Source: an uncultured Eubacteriales bacterium | GTDB taxonomy: Bacteria; Bacillota; Clostridia; Christensenellales; Aristaeellaceae | Direction: 5' to 3' | Length of the DNA: 47,087 bases | Assembly: GCA_902781945.1 (NCBI GenBank) | Contig: CACZLE010000010.1 | Coordinates: forward strand, 1-47,087 | Shown: positions 33,030-40,635 of the stretch, in pieces | How the letters are laid out: each line of letters opens with the position of its first letter | Numbering within the stretch: the stretch's first letter is position 1 | Translations under genes and position numbers: made by a program | The notes under the pieces: generated by a model | Seen by the model: only the letters and a program-made list of their open reading frames with translations | Database searches by the model: none | Told to the model about the DNA's origin: nothing

Positions 33030-33802
33030 TGGCTTTTATGAGCAACAAACTGTTTGGCGTCATTTCCATCTACGGCCTGCTGATCGCCTGCGCCATCCTG
33101 CTGGCGGTGTTCCTGTGCCAGCGGGAGGCGCGGCGGCGGGGCCTGCCGGAGGATACGGGGCTGGATATGGCCCTGTGGGCGGTGCCCCTGGCCGTGCTGG
33201 GGGCGCGGATCTATTATGTGGTATTCCGCTGGGAGCTGTACGCTTCGGAGCCCGTCAAGGCCCTGTATTTCTGGCAGGGCGGCCTGGCCATTTACGGCGG
33301 GGTGATCGGCGGGTTCATCGGGCTTCTGCTTTTGAGCAAAAGGCGCAAATTAAGCCTGCTGACCCTGCTGGATATCGCCGCGCCGGTGGTGATATTGGGT
33401 CAGGCCATCGGGCGCTGGGGCAACTTTTTCAACGGCGAGGCCTACGGCTCCCCCGTGACCGATCCCTCGTGGCAGTTTTTCCCCATCGCAGTGTATGCGG
33501 ACGGCGGCTGGCGGCTGGCCACCTTCTTTTATGAATCCTGCTGGGATCTGCTGGGCTTTGTCCTGTTGTGGCTGTATCGCAAAAAAGCCCGGCGGGCGGG
33601 AAACATCTTCTTCTGCTATCTGGCCTGGTACGGCGCGGGGCGCTCGGTCATCGAGGGTCTGCGGGCCGACAGCCTGATGTGGGGACCGCTGCGGGTTTCC
33701 CAGGCGCTCAGCGTGGCGCTGTGCGCGGGATCGCTGGCGGTCCTGCTGTACCGAAATATCCTCAGTCCCCGTCGCCCCGCAAAACAAAATGGCTGCGGCT
33801 GA
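33029..33802 (+). CDS. lgt: Prolipoprotein diacylglyceryl transferase (Lgt)
   Basis: A 257-residue membrane protein with about seven helices and the Lgt signature GRWGNFFNGEAYG, plus FFYES and RSVIEGLRADSL. It transfers diacylglycerol from phosphatidylglycerol to the lipobox cysteine of prolipoproteins, such as the GerMN lipoproteins in this window. Start and upstream stop overlap in TAATG. Its last 41 bases overlap the convergent Crp/Fnr gene. It may be one of several lgt copies. Confidence 0.9.
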   Translation: MAFMSNKLFGVISIYGLLIACAILLAVFLCQREARRRGLPEDTGLDMALWAVPLAVLGARIYYVVFRWELYASEPVKALYFWQGGLAIYGGVIGGFIGLLLLSKRRKLSLLTLLDIAAPVVILGQAIGRWGNFFNGEAYGSPVTDPSWQFFPIAVYADGGWRLATFFYESCWDLLGFVLLWLYRKKARRAGNIFFCYLAWYGAGRSVIEGLRADSLMWGPLRVSQALSVALCAGSLAVLLYRNILSPRRPAKQNGCG

Positions 33803-34427
33803 AATCGATCAGGCCTTCCCGCCGCATCCTGCCCAGCTCCTTGGACAAGGCCGTGCGCTCTACGTTGAGATAATCCGCCAATTGCTGGCGGTCAAAGGGA
33901 ATATCGAAGGAGCGGGCTCCCTTTTTCAGGGAGACGGTATTGAGATAGGCCATGACGCGGCCCCGGATCTGCTTGGGGGCGGTATGGAAGCTGCGGGCGG
34001 ACAGAAGCAGGTTCTTCTGGGCCGAAATGACCAGCAGATTGCCGATCAGCTTGGTTTTCCACGCCGCCGAAATGCCGTTTTCCGTCCGCAATGGAACCAT
34101 ATAAAAAAACGCAACGTCACTGTCCTCGCTGGCGATCACGTCCACGGGGACAGTTTCTTTTTCCAAAATAGCATAGGTTTCCGCAAAATACTGCCCCTCC
34201 CCCACGTGGCTCAGCAATACGCGGTTTCCCCACAGGTCGTTGCTCTCGACAGTCGCGCCGCCCCGCAGCACCATGCCCATCCACTCGGTGGGAGCGCCTG
34301 CCCGCAGAATGGCCGTTTCCCGGGCGTAATGCCGTACGCGAACGCGCAGGGCCCTGGCCGCCTGCTCGGTCTCCTCCGCCAACATGCCCCGGAACAGCAT
34401 CGTTTTTTGCAGAAATAAATGCTTCAT
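33762..34427 (-). CDS. Crp/Fnr-family transcriptional regulator
   Basis: A 221-residue regulator with an N-terminal cyclic-nucleotide-binding-like sensor domain (residues about 15-120) and a C-terminal winged helix with FDRQQLADYLNVERTALSKELGRMRREGLI. No Cys cluster of the FNR type is present, so an Fe-S sensor is unlikely; redox, nitric oxide or metabolite sensing remains possible. A perfect palindrome lies 13 bases before its start. It is divergent from a ferredoxin-type gene and probably controls it and itself. Confidence 0.9.
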   Translation of the reverse strand: MKHLFLQKTMLFRGMLAEETEQAARALRVRVRHYARETAILRAGAPTEWMGMVLRGGATVESNDLWGNRVLLSHVGEGQYFAETYAILEKETVPVDVIASEDSDVAFFYMVPLRTENGISAAWKTKLIGNLLVISAQKNLLLSARSFHTAPKQIRGRVMAYLNTVSLKKGARSFDIPFDRQQLADYLNVERTALSKELGRMRREGLIDFSRSHFVLRGDGD

Positions 34428-34439
34428 AGTCTTCCTTTC

Positions 34440-34453
34440 GTGGTTATAACCAC
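34440..34453. promoter_or_regulatory. 14-bp perfect palindrome, candidate Crp/Fnr operator
   Basis: GTGGTTATAACCAC is self-complementary and lies between the divergent regulator and ferredoxin genes. It is about 10-23 bases downstream of the regulator's predicted start and about 20 bases upstream of the -10 of the ferredoxin gene. Confidence 0.7.
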
Positions 34454-34468
34454 ATACTTTTCCCTCAC

Positions 34469-34498
34469 ATTATAGTAAAATGACGCAGTAAAAGTCAA
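34469..34498 (-). promoter_or_regulatory. Promoter of the Crp/Fnr regulator gene
   Basis: TTGACT (34498-34493), 18-base spacer, TATAAT (34474-34469). The start near 34462 places the palindrome just inside the transcript. Confidence 0.75.
34471..34476 (+). promoter_or_regulatory. -10 element of the ferredoxin gene, no good -35
   Basis: TATAGT (34471-34476) overlaps the minus-strand -10. The -35 position (34448-34453) is AACCAC, inside the palindrome, so an activator bound there may substitute for the -35. Confidence 0.45.
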
Positions 34499-34511
34499 GG
34501 AGGTGTCGAGC

Positions 34512-35228
34512 ATGATCCGAAAGATCATTCACATCGACGAAGAAAAGTGCAACGGCTGCGGGCTGTGCGCCTCTGCCTGCCATGAGGGAGCCATCGATAT
34601 CGTGGATGGCAAGGCCAAGCTGGTACGGGAAAATTTCTGCGACGGCTTTGGCGATTGCCTGCCGGGCTGCCCCACCGGCGCCATCACCTTCGAGGAGCGG
34701 GAAGCCCCTGAATACGATCAGAAAGCGGTCAAAAAAGCACAGGAGGAAAAGAAAATGAGCGAAATGAAGCACGAGCATCCCAAGGGCGGCTGCCCCGGCT
34801 CCATGATGCGGCAGTTTGAACGCAAGGAGGAAGCGCCTGCTCCCATGATGCCCGGCAAGCCCGTCTCCCGGCTGGCCCAATGGCCCTGCCAGATCAAGCT
34901 GGTGCCCACCCGCGCGCCGTTTTTTGACGGAGCCAAGCTGTTGATCGCCGCGGACTGCACCGCCTATGCCTATGCCAACACCCATGAGGAATTCATGCGG
35001 GGCAAGGTGACCGTCATCGGCTGCCCCAAGCTGGACGCGGTGGACTACGCCGAAAAGCTGACCGCCATCATCCGGGACAACGACATCAAAAGCGTCACCA
35101 TCCTGCGCATGGAGGTGCCCTGCTGCGGCGGGTTGCAGATGGCGGCCCAGAAGGCCCTGCAGGACAGCGGCAAATTCATCCCCTGGCAGGTGGTGACTAT
35201 CTCCTGCGACGGCAGGATCCTGGAATAA
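34512..35228 (+). CDS. 4Fe-4S ferredoxin-type protein
   Basis: A 238-residue protein. An N-terminal 4Fe-4S module (CNGCGLCASAC near residues 14-24, then C...CLPGCPTGA) is followed by a charged linker (about 70-100) and a C-terminal domain with several Cys (DCTAYAY, GCPKLD, PCCGG). This layout occurs in anaerobes next to Crp/Fnr regulators and hybrid-cluster proteins and suggests electron transfer. Start 34512 has AAGGAGGTG at six bases. Confidence 0.85.
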   Translation: MIRKIIHIDEEKCNGCGLCASACHEGAIDIVDGKAKLVRENFCDGFGDCLPGCPTGAITFEEREAPEYDQKAVKKAQEEKKMSEMKHEHPKGGCPGSMMRQFERKEEAPAPMMPGKPVSRLAQWPCQIKLVPTRAPFFDGAKLLIAADCTAYAYANTHEEFMRGKVTVIGCPKLDAVDYAEKLTAIIRDNDIKSVTILRMEVPCCGGLQMAAQKALQDSGKFIPWQVVTISCDGRILE

Positions 35229-35268
35229 TCCCCTTTACGGCACGGCACAATATACGGGAGGTGACGGC

Positions 35269-36306
35269 ATGATCCAGGTAGCTTTTTATGATACGAAGGA
35301 ATATGACAAAGCGGCCTTTGAGCCATACGGCGCGCAAAAGGACATCCGGTTCCGTTTTCTGGAGACCAAGCTGAACGCCGATACCGTGGCGCTGGCGGAG
35401 GGCTGCGACGCCGTGTGCGTGTTTGTGAACGACCAGGTGGACGCCGCGGTCATTGACAGGCTGCACCAGTACGGCGTCAGGCTGATCGCCCTGCGCTCGG
35501 CAGGGTATAACAACGTGGACGTGCGGGCGGCCTACGGCAAGCTCCACGTGGTGCACGTGCCCGCCTATTCCCCCTATGCCGTGGCGGAACACGCCATGGC
35601 CCTGCTGCTCACCTCGGTGCGCCGCATCCACAAGGCCTATAACCGCACCCGGGAATTCAATTTTTCGCTGAACGGGCTGACGGGCTTTGACTTTCACGGC
35701 AAGACCGTGGGCGTCATCGGCACCGGCAAGATCGGACGCATCTTCATCGATATCTGTCGGGGCTTCGGCATGCGGGTGCTGGCCTATGACAAATATCCTT
35801 CGCAGGACGGCGGCATCGAATACGCGCCTCTGGAGCGGTTATTTGAAGAAAGCGACATCCTGTCGCTGCACTGTCCGCTGACGGAGGAAACGACCCATTT
35901 GATCGACGCGGACGCCATCCAAAAAATGAAAAAAGGCGTCGTGATCGTCAACACCTCAAGAGGCGGTCTGATCGACGCCGAAGCGCTGCTGGAGGGCATC
36001 AAGGCGCGCAAAATCGGCGCGGCCTGCCTGGACGTGTACGAGGAAGAGGCGGATATCTTCTTTGAGGACCGCTCGGGACATATCCTGAACGACGATCTGC
36101 TGTCCCGGCTCATCTCCATGCCCAATGTGATCGTCACCTCCCATCAGGCCTTTTTGACCCGGGAGGCGCTGGGCAACATCGCCGAAACCACGGTGAACAA
36201 CATCCGGTCCTGCTTTGACCGCGACGGTCTGTGCGACAACGAGCTGTGCTATCGCTGCGGGAGCATTGAGCAATGCAAAAAGGACCGCAAAGAACGGTGC
36301 TTCTGA
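35269..36306 (+). CDS. D-2-hydroxyacid dehydrogenase (D-lactate dehydrogenase-like)
   Basis: A 345-residue NAD-dependent dehydrogenase. The Rossmann motif GVIGTGKIGR (about 147-156), the Arg-containing ...VNTSRGGLID, the Glu in DVYEEEADIF and the catalytic His in SHQAFLTREAL are all present. It most resembles fermentative D-lactate dehydrogenases that reduce pyruvate. The C-terminal tail adds four cysteines (CYRCGS...C...C), not usual for LdhA. A GGGAGG precedes ATG 35269. It is probably cotranscribed with the ferredoxin gene 40 bases upstream. Confidence 0.9.
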   Translation: MIQVAFYDTKEYDKAAFEPYGAQKDIRFRFLETKLNADTVALAEGCDAVCVFVNDQVDAAVIDRLHQYGVRLIALRSAGYNNVDVRAAYGKLHVVHVPAYSPYAVAEHAMALLLTSVRRIHKAYNRTREFNFSLNGLTGFDFHGKTVGVIGTGKIGRIFIDICRGFGMRVLAYDKYPSQDGGIEYAPLERLFEESDILSLHCPLTEETTHLIDADAIQKMKKGVVIVNTSRGGLIDAEALLEGIKARKIGAACLDVYEEEADIFFEDRSGHILNDDLLSRLISMPNVIVTSHQAFLTREALGNIAETTVNNIRSCFDRDGLCDNELCYRCGSIEQCKKDRKERCF

Positions 36307-36307
36307 G

Positions 36308-36835
36308 TTATTGCAGGGCGGCCTCCGCCAGCTCCGTCAGGGCTTCATAGGTCATGGATCCCACCTGATTGTAGATCACCACGCCGTAGCGATCCAGCAC
36401 GATGGTCTGGGGCAGCATGGTGGAGCCGCCCAGGGAGGCGATGACCTCTCCGGTTTCATCCACCGCAAAGGGCATGCTGTAATCATAGTGGGACAGGTAT
36501 TCCATAACGTCGTCGGTGATCAGATCGGAATGGATGGCCAGGACGGCCACGTCGTCGGCATGCTCCCGGGCCAGGCGGTCAAAATGGGGCAGCTCCTTGA
36601 CGCAGGGACCGCACCAGGTGGCCCACAGGTTGAGCACCGTCGCCTGGCCGCGATGGTCCCGCAGGGTGAAAGGCTGGTTATCCACCGTGGTCAATGTAAA
36701 ATCCGGCGCTTGCTGGCCCACGGCGTGGCCGATGGGGGCGTCGGTATCATAGACGGGCTTGGGCGCGGGGCGATTGACGATGAGCATCACGCAAAGCAGG
36801 AGCGCCCAAGGCAGGACTGCAAGGATCTTTCTCAT
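36308..36835 (-). CDS. TlpA-like membrane-anchored thioredoxin
   Basis: A 175-residue redoxin with an N-terminal signal-anchor (about residues 3-20) and the active site LWATWCGPCVKELPHF (CGPC). The cis-Pro region is STMLPQTIVLD. It would reduce or form disulfides outside the membrane. It ends a three-gene operon: start overlaps the NapH-like gene as ATGA. One base separates its stop from the convergent dehydrogenase's stop. Confidence 0.92.
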   Translation of the reverse strand: MRKILAVLPWALLLCVMLIVNRPAPKPVYDTDAPIGHAVGQQAPDFTLTTVDNQPFTLRDHRGQATVLNLWATWCGPCVKELPHFDRLAREHADDVAVLAIHSDLITDDVMEYLSHYDYSMPFAVDETGEVIASLGGSTMLPQTIVLDRYGVVIYNQVGSMTYEALTELAEAALQ

Positions 36836-37713
36836 ACTTCCGGACCTTTCAGCACGATTTTGCCAGCCTTGAAGCTGATGGCTTTCTCGGGGCAAGCCTC
36901 CACGCATTGCCCGCATTGGATGCACTCATGATCCCCCACCCGGCGGATATCCATGGGACAGACCCGCAGGCAAGCCCCGCAGCCGGTGCAGTTTTCTTCC
37001 TTCACCCGGATGCCCAGCAGGGCGACCCGGGCAAAGAGGCCATAGATAGCCCCCAGCGGGCACATGAAACGGCAAAAGGCGCGATAGAGAAAAACGCATG
37101 CGGTAAGGATCAGCGCCATAACGATGATCTTATGGGTAAACAGCGCCCCCAGCATGCCGTATTTATCCGCGTTGACGGGATTGGAAAGCAAGCCCACGGC
37201 TCCTTCCAGGGTACCGGCGGGGCAGATGTATTTGCAGAAGGCGGGCAGCGGCACCCGGCGAAAAGCGTAATAGGCCGGGATGATCACCACAAAAACGGCC
37301 AAAAGGACATACTTGAACCAGGACAGGAACCGGGTGACCCGGTTCTTTTTGATTTTGTGGGTGGGCACGCGGTGCAAAAGCTCCTGAAGCATGCCAAAGG
37401 GGCACAGCCAGCCGCAGATCACCCGGCCCAGGGCCAGGCCGAAGAGCAGCAGCAGGCCTACCACATAGAAGGCAGGCCGGCTGGCCGAGGCGGAAATGGC
37501 GTTTTGCAGCGCCCCCAGCGGGCACGCGGCAATGGCCCCGGGGCAGGAATAGCAATTGAGCCCGGGCACGCAAAGGGCTTTGAGGGGGCCGGTATAGATG
37601 GAGCCCTCCCAGAAGCCCTTGATATGGGCGTTATAGAGCAGCATGGCATAGAGCTGCACCAGCCGCCGCCGGGAAGGCCGATGCGCCTGCCACCAGGTGA
37701 TGATCTTATCCAA
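36832..37713 (-). CDS. NapH-like membrane polyferredoxin
   Basis: A 293-residue membrane protein with about four to six helices. Membrane-proximal Cys motifs CGWLCPFGMLQEL, CKYICPAGTLEGA and CRFMCPLGAIYGL are typical of NapH/YccM-type proteins; two 4Fe-4S clusters near the C-terminus are CTGCGACLRVCPMD and CIQCGQCVEACPEK. It likely moves electrons across or along the membrane to the neighbouring TlpA or CXXC proteins. The start is TTG 37713 with GGAG upstream, overlapping the previous gene by eight bases. Confidence 0.9.
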   Translation of the reverse strand: MDKIITWWQAHRPSRRRLVQLYAMLLYNAHIKGFWEGSIYTGPLKALCVPGLNCYSCPGAIAACPLGALQNAISASASRPAFYVVGLLLLFGLALGRVICGWLCPFGMLQELLHRVPTHKIKKNRVTRFLSWFKYVLLAVFVVIIPAYYAFRRVPLPAFCKYICPAGTLEGAVGLLSNPVNADKYGMLGALFTHKIIVMALILTACVFLYRAFCRFMCPLGAIYGLFARVALLGIRVKEENCTGCGACLRVCPMDIRRVGDHECIQCGQCVEACPEKAISFKAGKIVLKGPEV

Positions 37714-38113
37714 GGCCGATACACTCCGTACAGATTTGGATGGCCTTCACCAGCACGTCGTGAAGGCCGCCGTTCAGGATGCCCAGGACGATGAAGGCAA
37801 GCGCAAGGATGAAAAGCGCCAGCCGGATTTTGCCGGAGTCAGCTTGGGCGCGCTGCTTTTCCGGGCGGACGGATACCCGCTTTTTTTCGTCGCTTTTCCT
37901 AAAGAAAACGGCCCCCGCCAACCACAGGAGAAACAGCGGCAGCAGATACCTCGCCCGCGCCACGGTATCCTCCCAGGTGAAAATAGGCTGAACGGGACCG
38001 GAGGAAGCATGGCGAATGTACCCCGCGCGGTAAAGGCTCAGGACGTTCAAGCACACGGCGGCGCAGAGCAGCAGCGTCAGGGCCGACATGATCCATTGCT
38101 GTTTTTTTCGCAT
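37706..38113 (-). CDS. CD1871A-type CXXC membrane protein with N-terminal extension
   Basis: A 135-residue protein. Its last ~45 residues match the small clostridial CD1871A-type family, ending LNGGLHDVLVKAIQICTECIGLG with a CxxC pair. The N-terminal ~85 residues add two more hydrophobic segments (about 8-28 and 55-72), so it looks like a fusion of a membrane domain with the usually free small CXXC protein. It heads the operon with polyferredoxin and TlpA-like proteins and probably exchanges disulfide or electrons with them. Confidence 0.82.
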   Translation of the reverse strand: MRKKQQWIMSALTLLLCAAVCLNVLSLYRAGYIRHASSGPVQPIFTWEDTVARARYLLPLFLLWLAGAVFFRKSDEKKRVSVRPEKQRAQADSGKIRLALFILALAFIVLGILNGGLHDVLVKAIQICTECIGLG

Positions 38114-38140
38114 CCGCTTTTCCCCCTTTCCTTGTCCACT

Positions 38141-38168
38141 ATTATAAAAAAAGCAGACAGAATGTCAA
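38141..38168 (-). promoter_or_regulatory. Promoter of the CXXC-polyferredoxin-TlpA operon
   Basis: TTGACA (38168-38163), 16-base spacer, TATAAT (38146-38141); perfect hexamers. Confidence 0.82.
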
Positions 38169-38169
38169 G

Positions 38170-38203
38170 CAAAAGACTCCGGCGCAGGGCCGAAGGCTTT
38201 TTT
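38170..38203 (-). terminator. Terminator after queT
   Basis: On the minus strand AAGCCTTCGGC pairs with GCCGGAGTCTT (one mismatch) around a CCTGC loop, followed by TTTG. Confidence 0.65.
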
Positions 38204-38216
38204 GAGGTAAATGTGA

Positions 38217-38696
38217 TCAATCCACGTACTTCTGGATATTCGCTTTTTCCAGGGCCTTGATGAGCACAAGGCCCACCAGGACGGCCAGCAGCTCGCCCGC
38301 GGCCACCTGAATGGCGGTGAGGAAGAAGGGGAGATTAAAGGACAGGGACAGCACCAGGCCCACGATGATGCCGTTGGAGATCACGGGGCAGGCGGCGGCC
38401 AGCCACTTGTTCTTGCGAAAATAATAAGTGCCGATGGCGGCGATCAGCGTGGCCAGGGAGCCGAACACGATATCGGTGATCCCGGCGGAGGGGCCCAGCA
38501 GGTTGGCCAGGATGCAGCCCACGAACAGGCCGGGGATGGCCTGGGGCATCAGCATGGGCAGCATGGTGAGCGCCTCGGAGACGCGGCACTGCCAATCGCC
38601 ATAGGAAATGGGGGCCAGCAGCAGCGTCAGGGCGGCGTAGAGGGCCGCGATGGCGGCGGAGAGGGTGATGGAGCGGGTGGTGAAGAGTTTTTTCAT
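38217..38696 (-). CDS. queT: Queuosine precursor transporter QueT
   Basis: A 159-residue membrane protein with about five helices of the QueT ECF S-component family. The conserved YGDWQCRVSEALTMLPM sequence is visible. QueT takes up preQ1 or preQ0, precursors of the tRNA nucleoside queuosine, using the shared ECF energising module encoded elsewhere. Start 38696 follows a GGAAAGG site; the longer open frame upstream crosses the riboswitch and is not coding. Its leader carries a preQ1-I riboswitch, which independently supports the assignment. Confidence 0.95.
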   Translation of the reverse strand: MKKLFTTRSITLSAAIAALYAALTLLLAPISYGDWQCRVSEALTMLPMLMPQAIPGLFVGCILANLLGPSAGITDIVFGSLATLIAAIGTYYFRKNKWLAAACPVISNGIIVGLVLSLSFNLPFFLTAIQVAAGELLAVLVGLVLIKALEKANIQKYVD

Positions 38697-38715
38697 GTTT
38701 TTCCTTTCCCGGGGC

Positions 38716-38745
38716 AAAAAAAGAGCACGCCAACTAAGGCGTGCC
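38716..38745 (-). terminator. Riboswitch-controlled terminator of queT
   Basis: On the minus strand GCACGCC, loop TTAGTT, GGCGTGC, then TTTTTTT. The first strand plus loop (CCTTAGTT) is complementary to AACTAAGG at the 3' end of the aptamer, allowing an antiterminator. Confidence 0.88.
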
Positions 38746-38776
38746 CGCAAAAACCTTTGTCTTGCTTGCTTTTGTC

Positions 38777-38816
38777 CCTTAGTTTTGTTTATAGACAGGA
38801 TGGTTTCGAACTGTCT
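38777..38816 (-). promoter_or_regulatory. PreQ1-I riboswitch aptamer
   Basis: On the minus strand AGACAG, loop TTCGAAACCATC, CTGTCT, then ATAAACAAAACTAAGG. The short stem, C-rich loop and A-rich ACTAAGG tail that folds back as a pseudoknot match the preQ1 class I consensus. It lies between the promoter and a terminator ahead of queT. Confidence 0.9.
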
Positions 38817-38834
38817 GCCCGAAAGGGCCTGCCC

Positions 38835-38863
38835 AATATAACACAACCGGGGATGATTGTCAA
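38835..38863 (-). promoter_or_regulatory. queT promoter
   Basis: TTGACA (38863-38858), 17-base spacer, TATATT (38840-38835), immediately behind the deoC stop. Start near 38828, twelve bases ahead of the aptamer. Confidence 0.85.
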
Positions 38864-38867
38864 GCGC

Positions 38868-39524
38868 TTATTCCGCGTCCCGAACGATGGCGATGCCCGC
38901 GCTGGCCCCGATGCGGCTGGCTCCGGCCTCCACCACGGCCAGGGCTTCCGCGTAGTTATGCACGCCGCCGGAGGCCTTGACCTTCATATGCTCGGGAATG
39001 GCCGCCCGCATGAGGGCCACATCGTGGGGCGTGGCACCGCCGGTGCCAAAGCCCGTCGAGGTCTTGACGAAGTCCGCGCCCGCCCGGGCGGCGGCCTCGC
39101 AGGCCAGCTTCTTTTCCTCGTCCGTCAGATAGCAGGTTTCGATGATGACCTTGACCAGGGTGCCGTCCGCGGCCTCCACCACGGCGCGGATATCCTTTTC
39201 CACCAGGTCCACGTCGCCGTCCTTCAGCGCGCCCACGTTGATGACCATGTCGCATTCCTGGGCGCCGTTGGCAATGGCGTCCCTCGTCTCAAAGGCCTTG
39301 GTCTCCGGGGTGTTGGCTCCCAGGGGGAAGCCGATGACGGTGCACACCTTGACGCCGGTATCCTTGAGGAGCCTGGCGGCCAGGGCCACGTGGCAGGGAT
39401 TGACGCAGACGGAAGCAAAATGATACTCCGCCGCCTCCCGGCACAGGGTTTCGATCTGCTCCCGGGTGGCGAAGGCCTTGAGCTGGGTGTGATCGATCAT
39501 GGCGGCGATTTCAGCTTTTTTCAC
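38868..39524 (-). CDS. deoC: Deoxyribose-phosphate aldolase
   Basis: A 218-residue class I aldolase that splits 2-deoxyribose 5-phosphate to acetaldehyde and glyceraldehyde 3-phosphate in deoxynucleoside catabolism. The Schiff-base lysine is K154 in FVKTSTGFG; the proton-relay Asp92 ([10 protein letters not shown]) and Lys183 (KASGG) are present. Length is standard. It follows the cytidylate-kinase-like gene by 14 bases. Confidence 0.96.
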   Translation of the reverse strand: MKKAEIAAMIDHTQLKAFATREQIETLCREAAEYHFASVCVNPCHVALAARLLKDTGVKVCTVIGFPLGANTPETKAFETRDAIANGAQECDMVINVGALKDGDVDLVEKDIRAVVEAADGTLVKVIIETCYLTDEEKKLACEAAARAGADFVKTSTGFGTGGATPHDVALMRAAIPEHMKVKASGGVHNYAEALAVVEAGASRIGASAGIAIVRDAE

Positions 39525-39538
39525 GGCGGCGATCCCCC

Positions 39539-40162
39539 TTACAGCGCGTTGTGCTCAAACCAGCGGCGGGCGAAGGCTGCCACGGCGGGGGTCAGTTCCT
39601 TGATATCCCATTCGCTGGTGTTGACGGTGATGTTGTAGCTGGCGGCCTGGCCCCACTTGCGGCCCGCGATCATTTCGTAATTCTGAGCGCGGTTCTTGTT
39701 GATGCGCTTGATGTTCTGCTCGATTTCCTTTTCGGTGAGCTGTTCGCCCTCCCGGGCGCGCTCCTGGCAGCGCTTGATCTTGGCTTCCATGCTGGCGCAC
39801 ACAAAGATGGTGAAGGGCTTCTGTTCGGCCAGGAGGATATCGGCGTTGCGGCCCACGATGACGCAGTCCTTTCCGCGCTTGGCGATGCCCTCGATGACGC
39901 GGGTCTGCTCCTGCAAAAGGCTGATGTGGGCGGACTGCATCATGCCGATGGTGGAAAAGGAATTGTGGAAGGTCAGGGGCACGCGCTGGCTGACGCCGCT
40001 CTCCAGGGCCTTTTCCACATAGCTTTCGTCCAGGCCCTTGGCCTCGGCGATGGCGGCAATGATCTCGCGGTCATAATAATCGAAGCCCAGGATATCGGAA
40101 AGACGCTTTCCCAGTTCGCGGCCTCCGCTGCCGAATTCACGGCTGATGGTAATGATTTTCAT
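39539..40162 (-). CDS. Cytidylate kinase-like protein
   Basis: A 207-residue P-loop protein of the cytidylate kinase-like (AAK-type) family. The P-loop is [15 protein letters not shown] (residues about 7-21), followed by [17 protein letters not shown] and [15 protein letters not shown]. These kinases are distinct from true Cmk and their substrate is uncertain. ATG 40162 has GGAGGGG; the longer open frame is not coding. Confidence 0.88.
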   Translation of the reverse strand: MKIITISREFGSGGRELGKRLSDILGFDYYDREIIAAIAEAKGLDESYVEKALESGVSQRVPLTFHNSFSTIGMMQSAHISLLQEQTRVIEGIAKRGKDCVIVGRNADILLAEQKPFTIFVCASMEAKIKRCQERAREGEQLTEKEIEQNIKRINKNRAQNYEMIAGRKWGQAASYNITVNTSEWDIKELTPAVAAFARRWFEHNAL

Positions 40163-40198
40163 ATATTTCCCCTCCTTCTGAGGCTTTTTGCTGGTTTT

Positions 40199-40227
40199 AT
40201 TATACCGCGAAACCGCCCCGCCGTCAA
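40199..40227 (-). promoter_or_regulatory. Promoter of the kinase-deoC unit
   Basis: TTGACG (40227-40222), 17-base spacer, TATAAT (40204-40199). Confidence 0.82.
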
Positions 40228-40229
40228 AC

Positions 40230-40254
40230 AAAATTTCCCAGCCGAGGCTGGGAA
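40230..40254 (-). terminator. Terminator after the VTC/surface locus
   Basis: On the minus strand TTCCCAGC, CTCG, GCTGGGAA, then ATTTTG. It ends the 44706-40264 operon. Confidence 0.8.
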
Positions 40255-40263
40255 TGGAGGGAA

Positions 40264-40635
40264 TCAGGGTTTGTTGATCTGGCTGCCGATCTGCGTGGCC
40301 AGGGCCGCCGCGCAGAGCAGGGCGCCCGCAGCGGGATACACGAGGGTCAGGGCGTGGGTGGTGCCGTAGATCTCCAGCGCGCCCCGGAAGATGCTGCCCA
40401 CCGTCCAGGCCGCCAGACCCGCCCGCCACAGGGCCGCGGCGGCTGGCGAGGGATCCCGCAGCAGCAGCACGGGCAGCGCGCCCCCTGCCAGCGGGAACAC
40501 AAAGGCGAAAACCATGGAATAGGACCACACCCCATGGCTGAACAGCTCATAGACCGCGGCGAACAGGGCGCAAAGCAGGGAAATGAGCACATAAGCCACC
40601 GCTTTTCTGCGGAAGGGATCAGAAAATGGCCACAA
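40264..40635 (-). CDS. Small integral membrane protein, unknown
   Basis: A 123-residue protein with about four hydrophobic helices (12-33, 40-58, 68-90, 95-115) and little loop sequence. Not recognised. The only plausible start in frame is TTG 40635, with AGAGGAG about 11 bases upstream and a 17-base overlap with the glycosidase gene, so coupled translation is likely. It is the last gene of the surface-polymer locus. Confidence 0.6.
   Translation of the reverse strand: MWPFSDPFRRKAVAYVLISLLCALFAAVYELFSHGVWSYSMVFAFVFPLAGGALPVLLLRDPSPAAAALWRAGLAAWTVGSIFRGALEIYGTTHALTLVYPAAGALLCAAALATQIGSQINKP

Noticed and set aside
38697..38846. 50-codon N-terminal extension of QueT
   Set aside because: It reads through the preQ1 aptamer and terminator.
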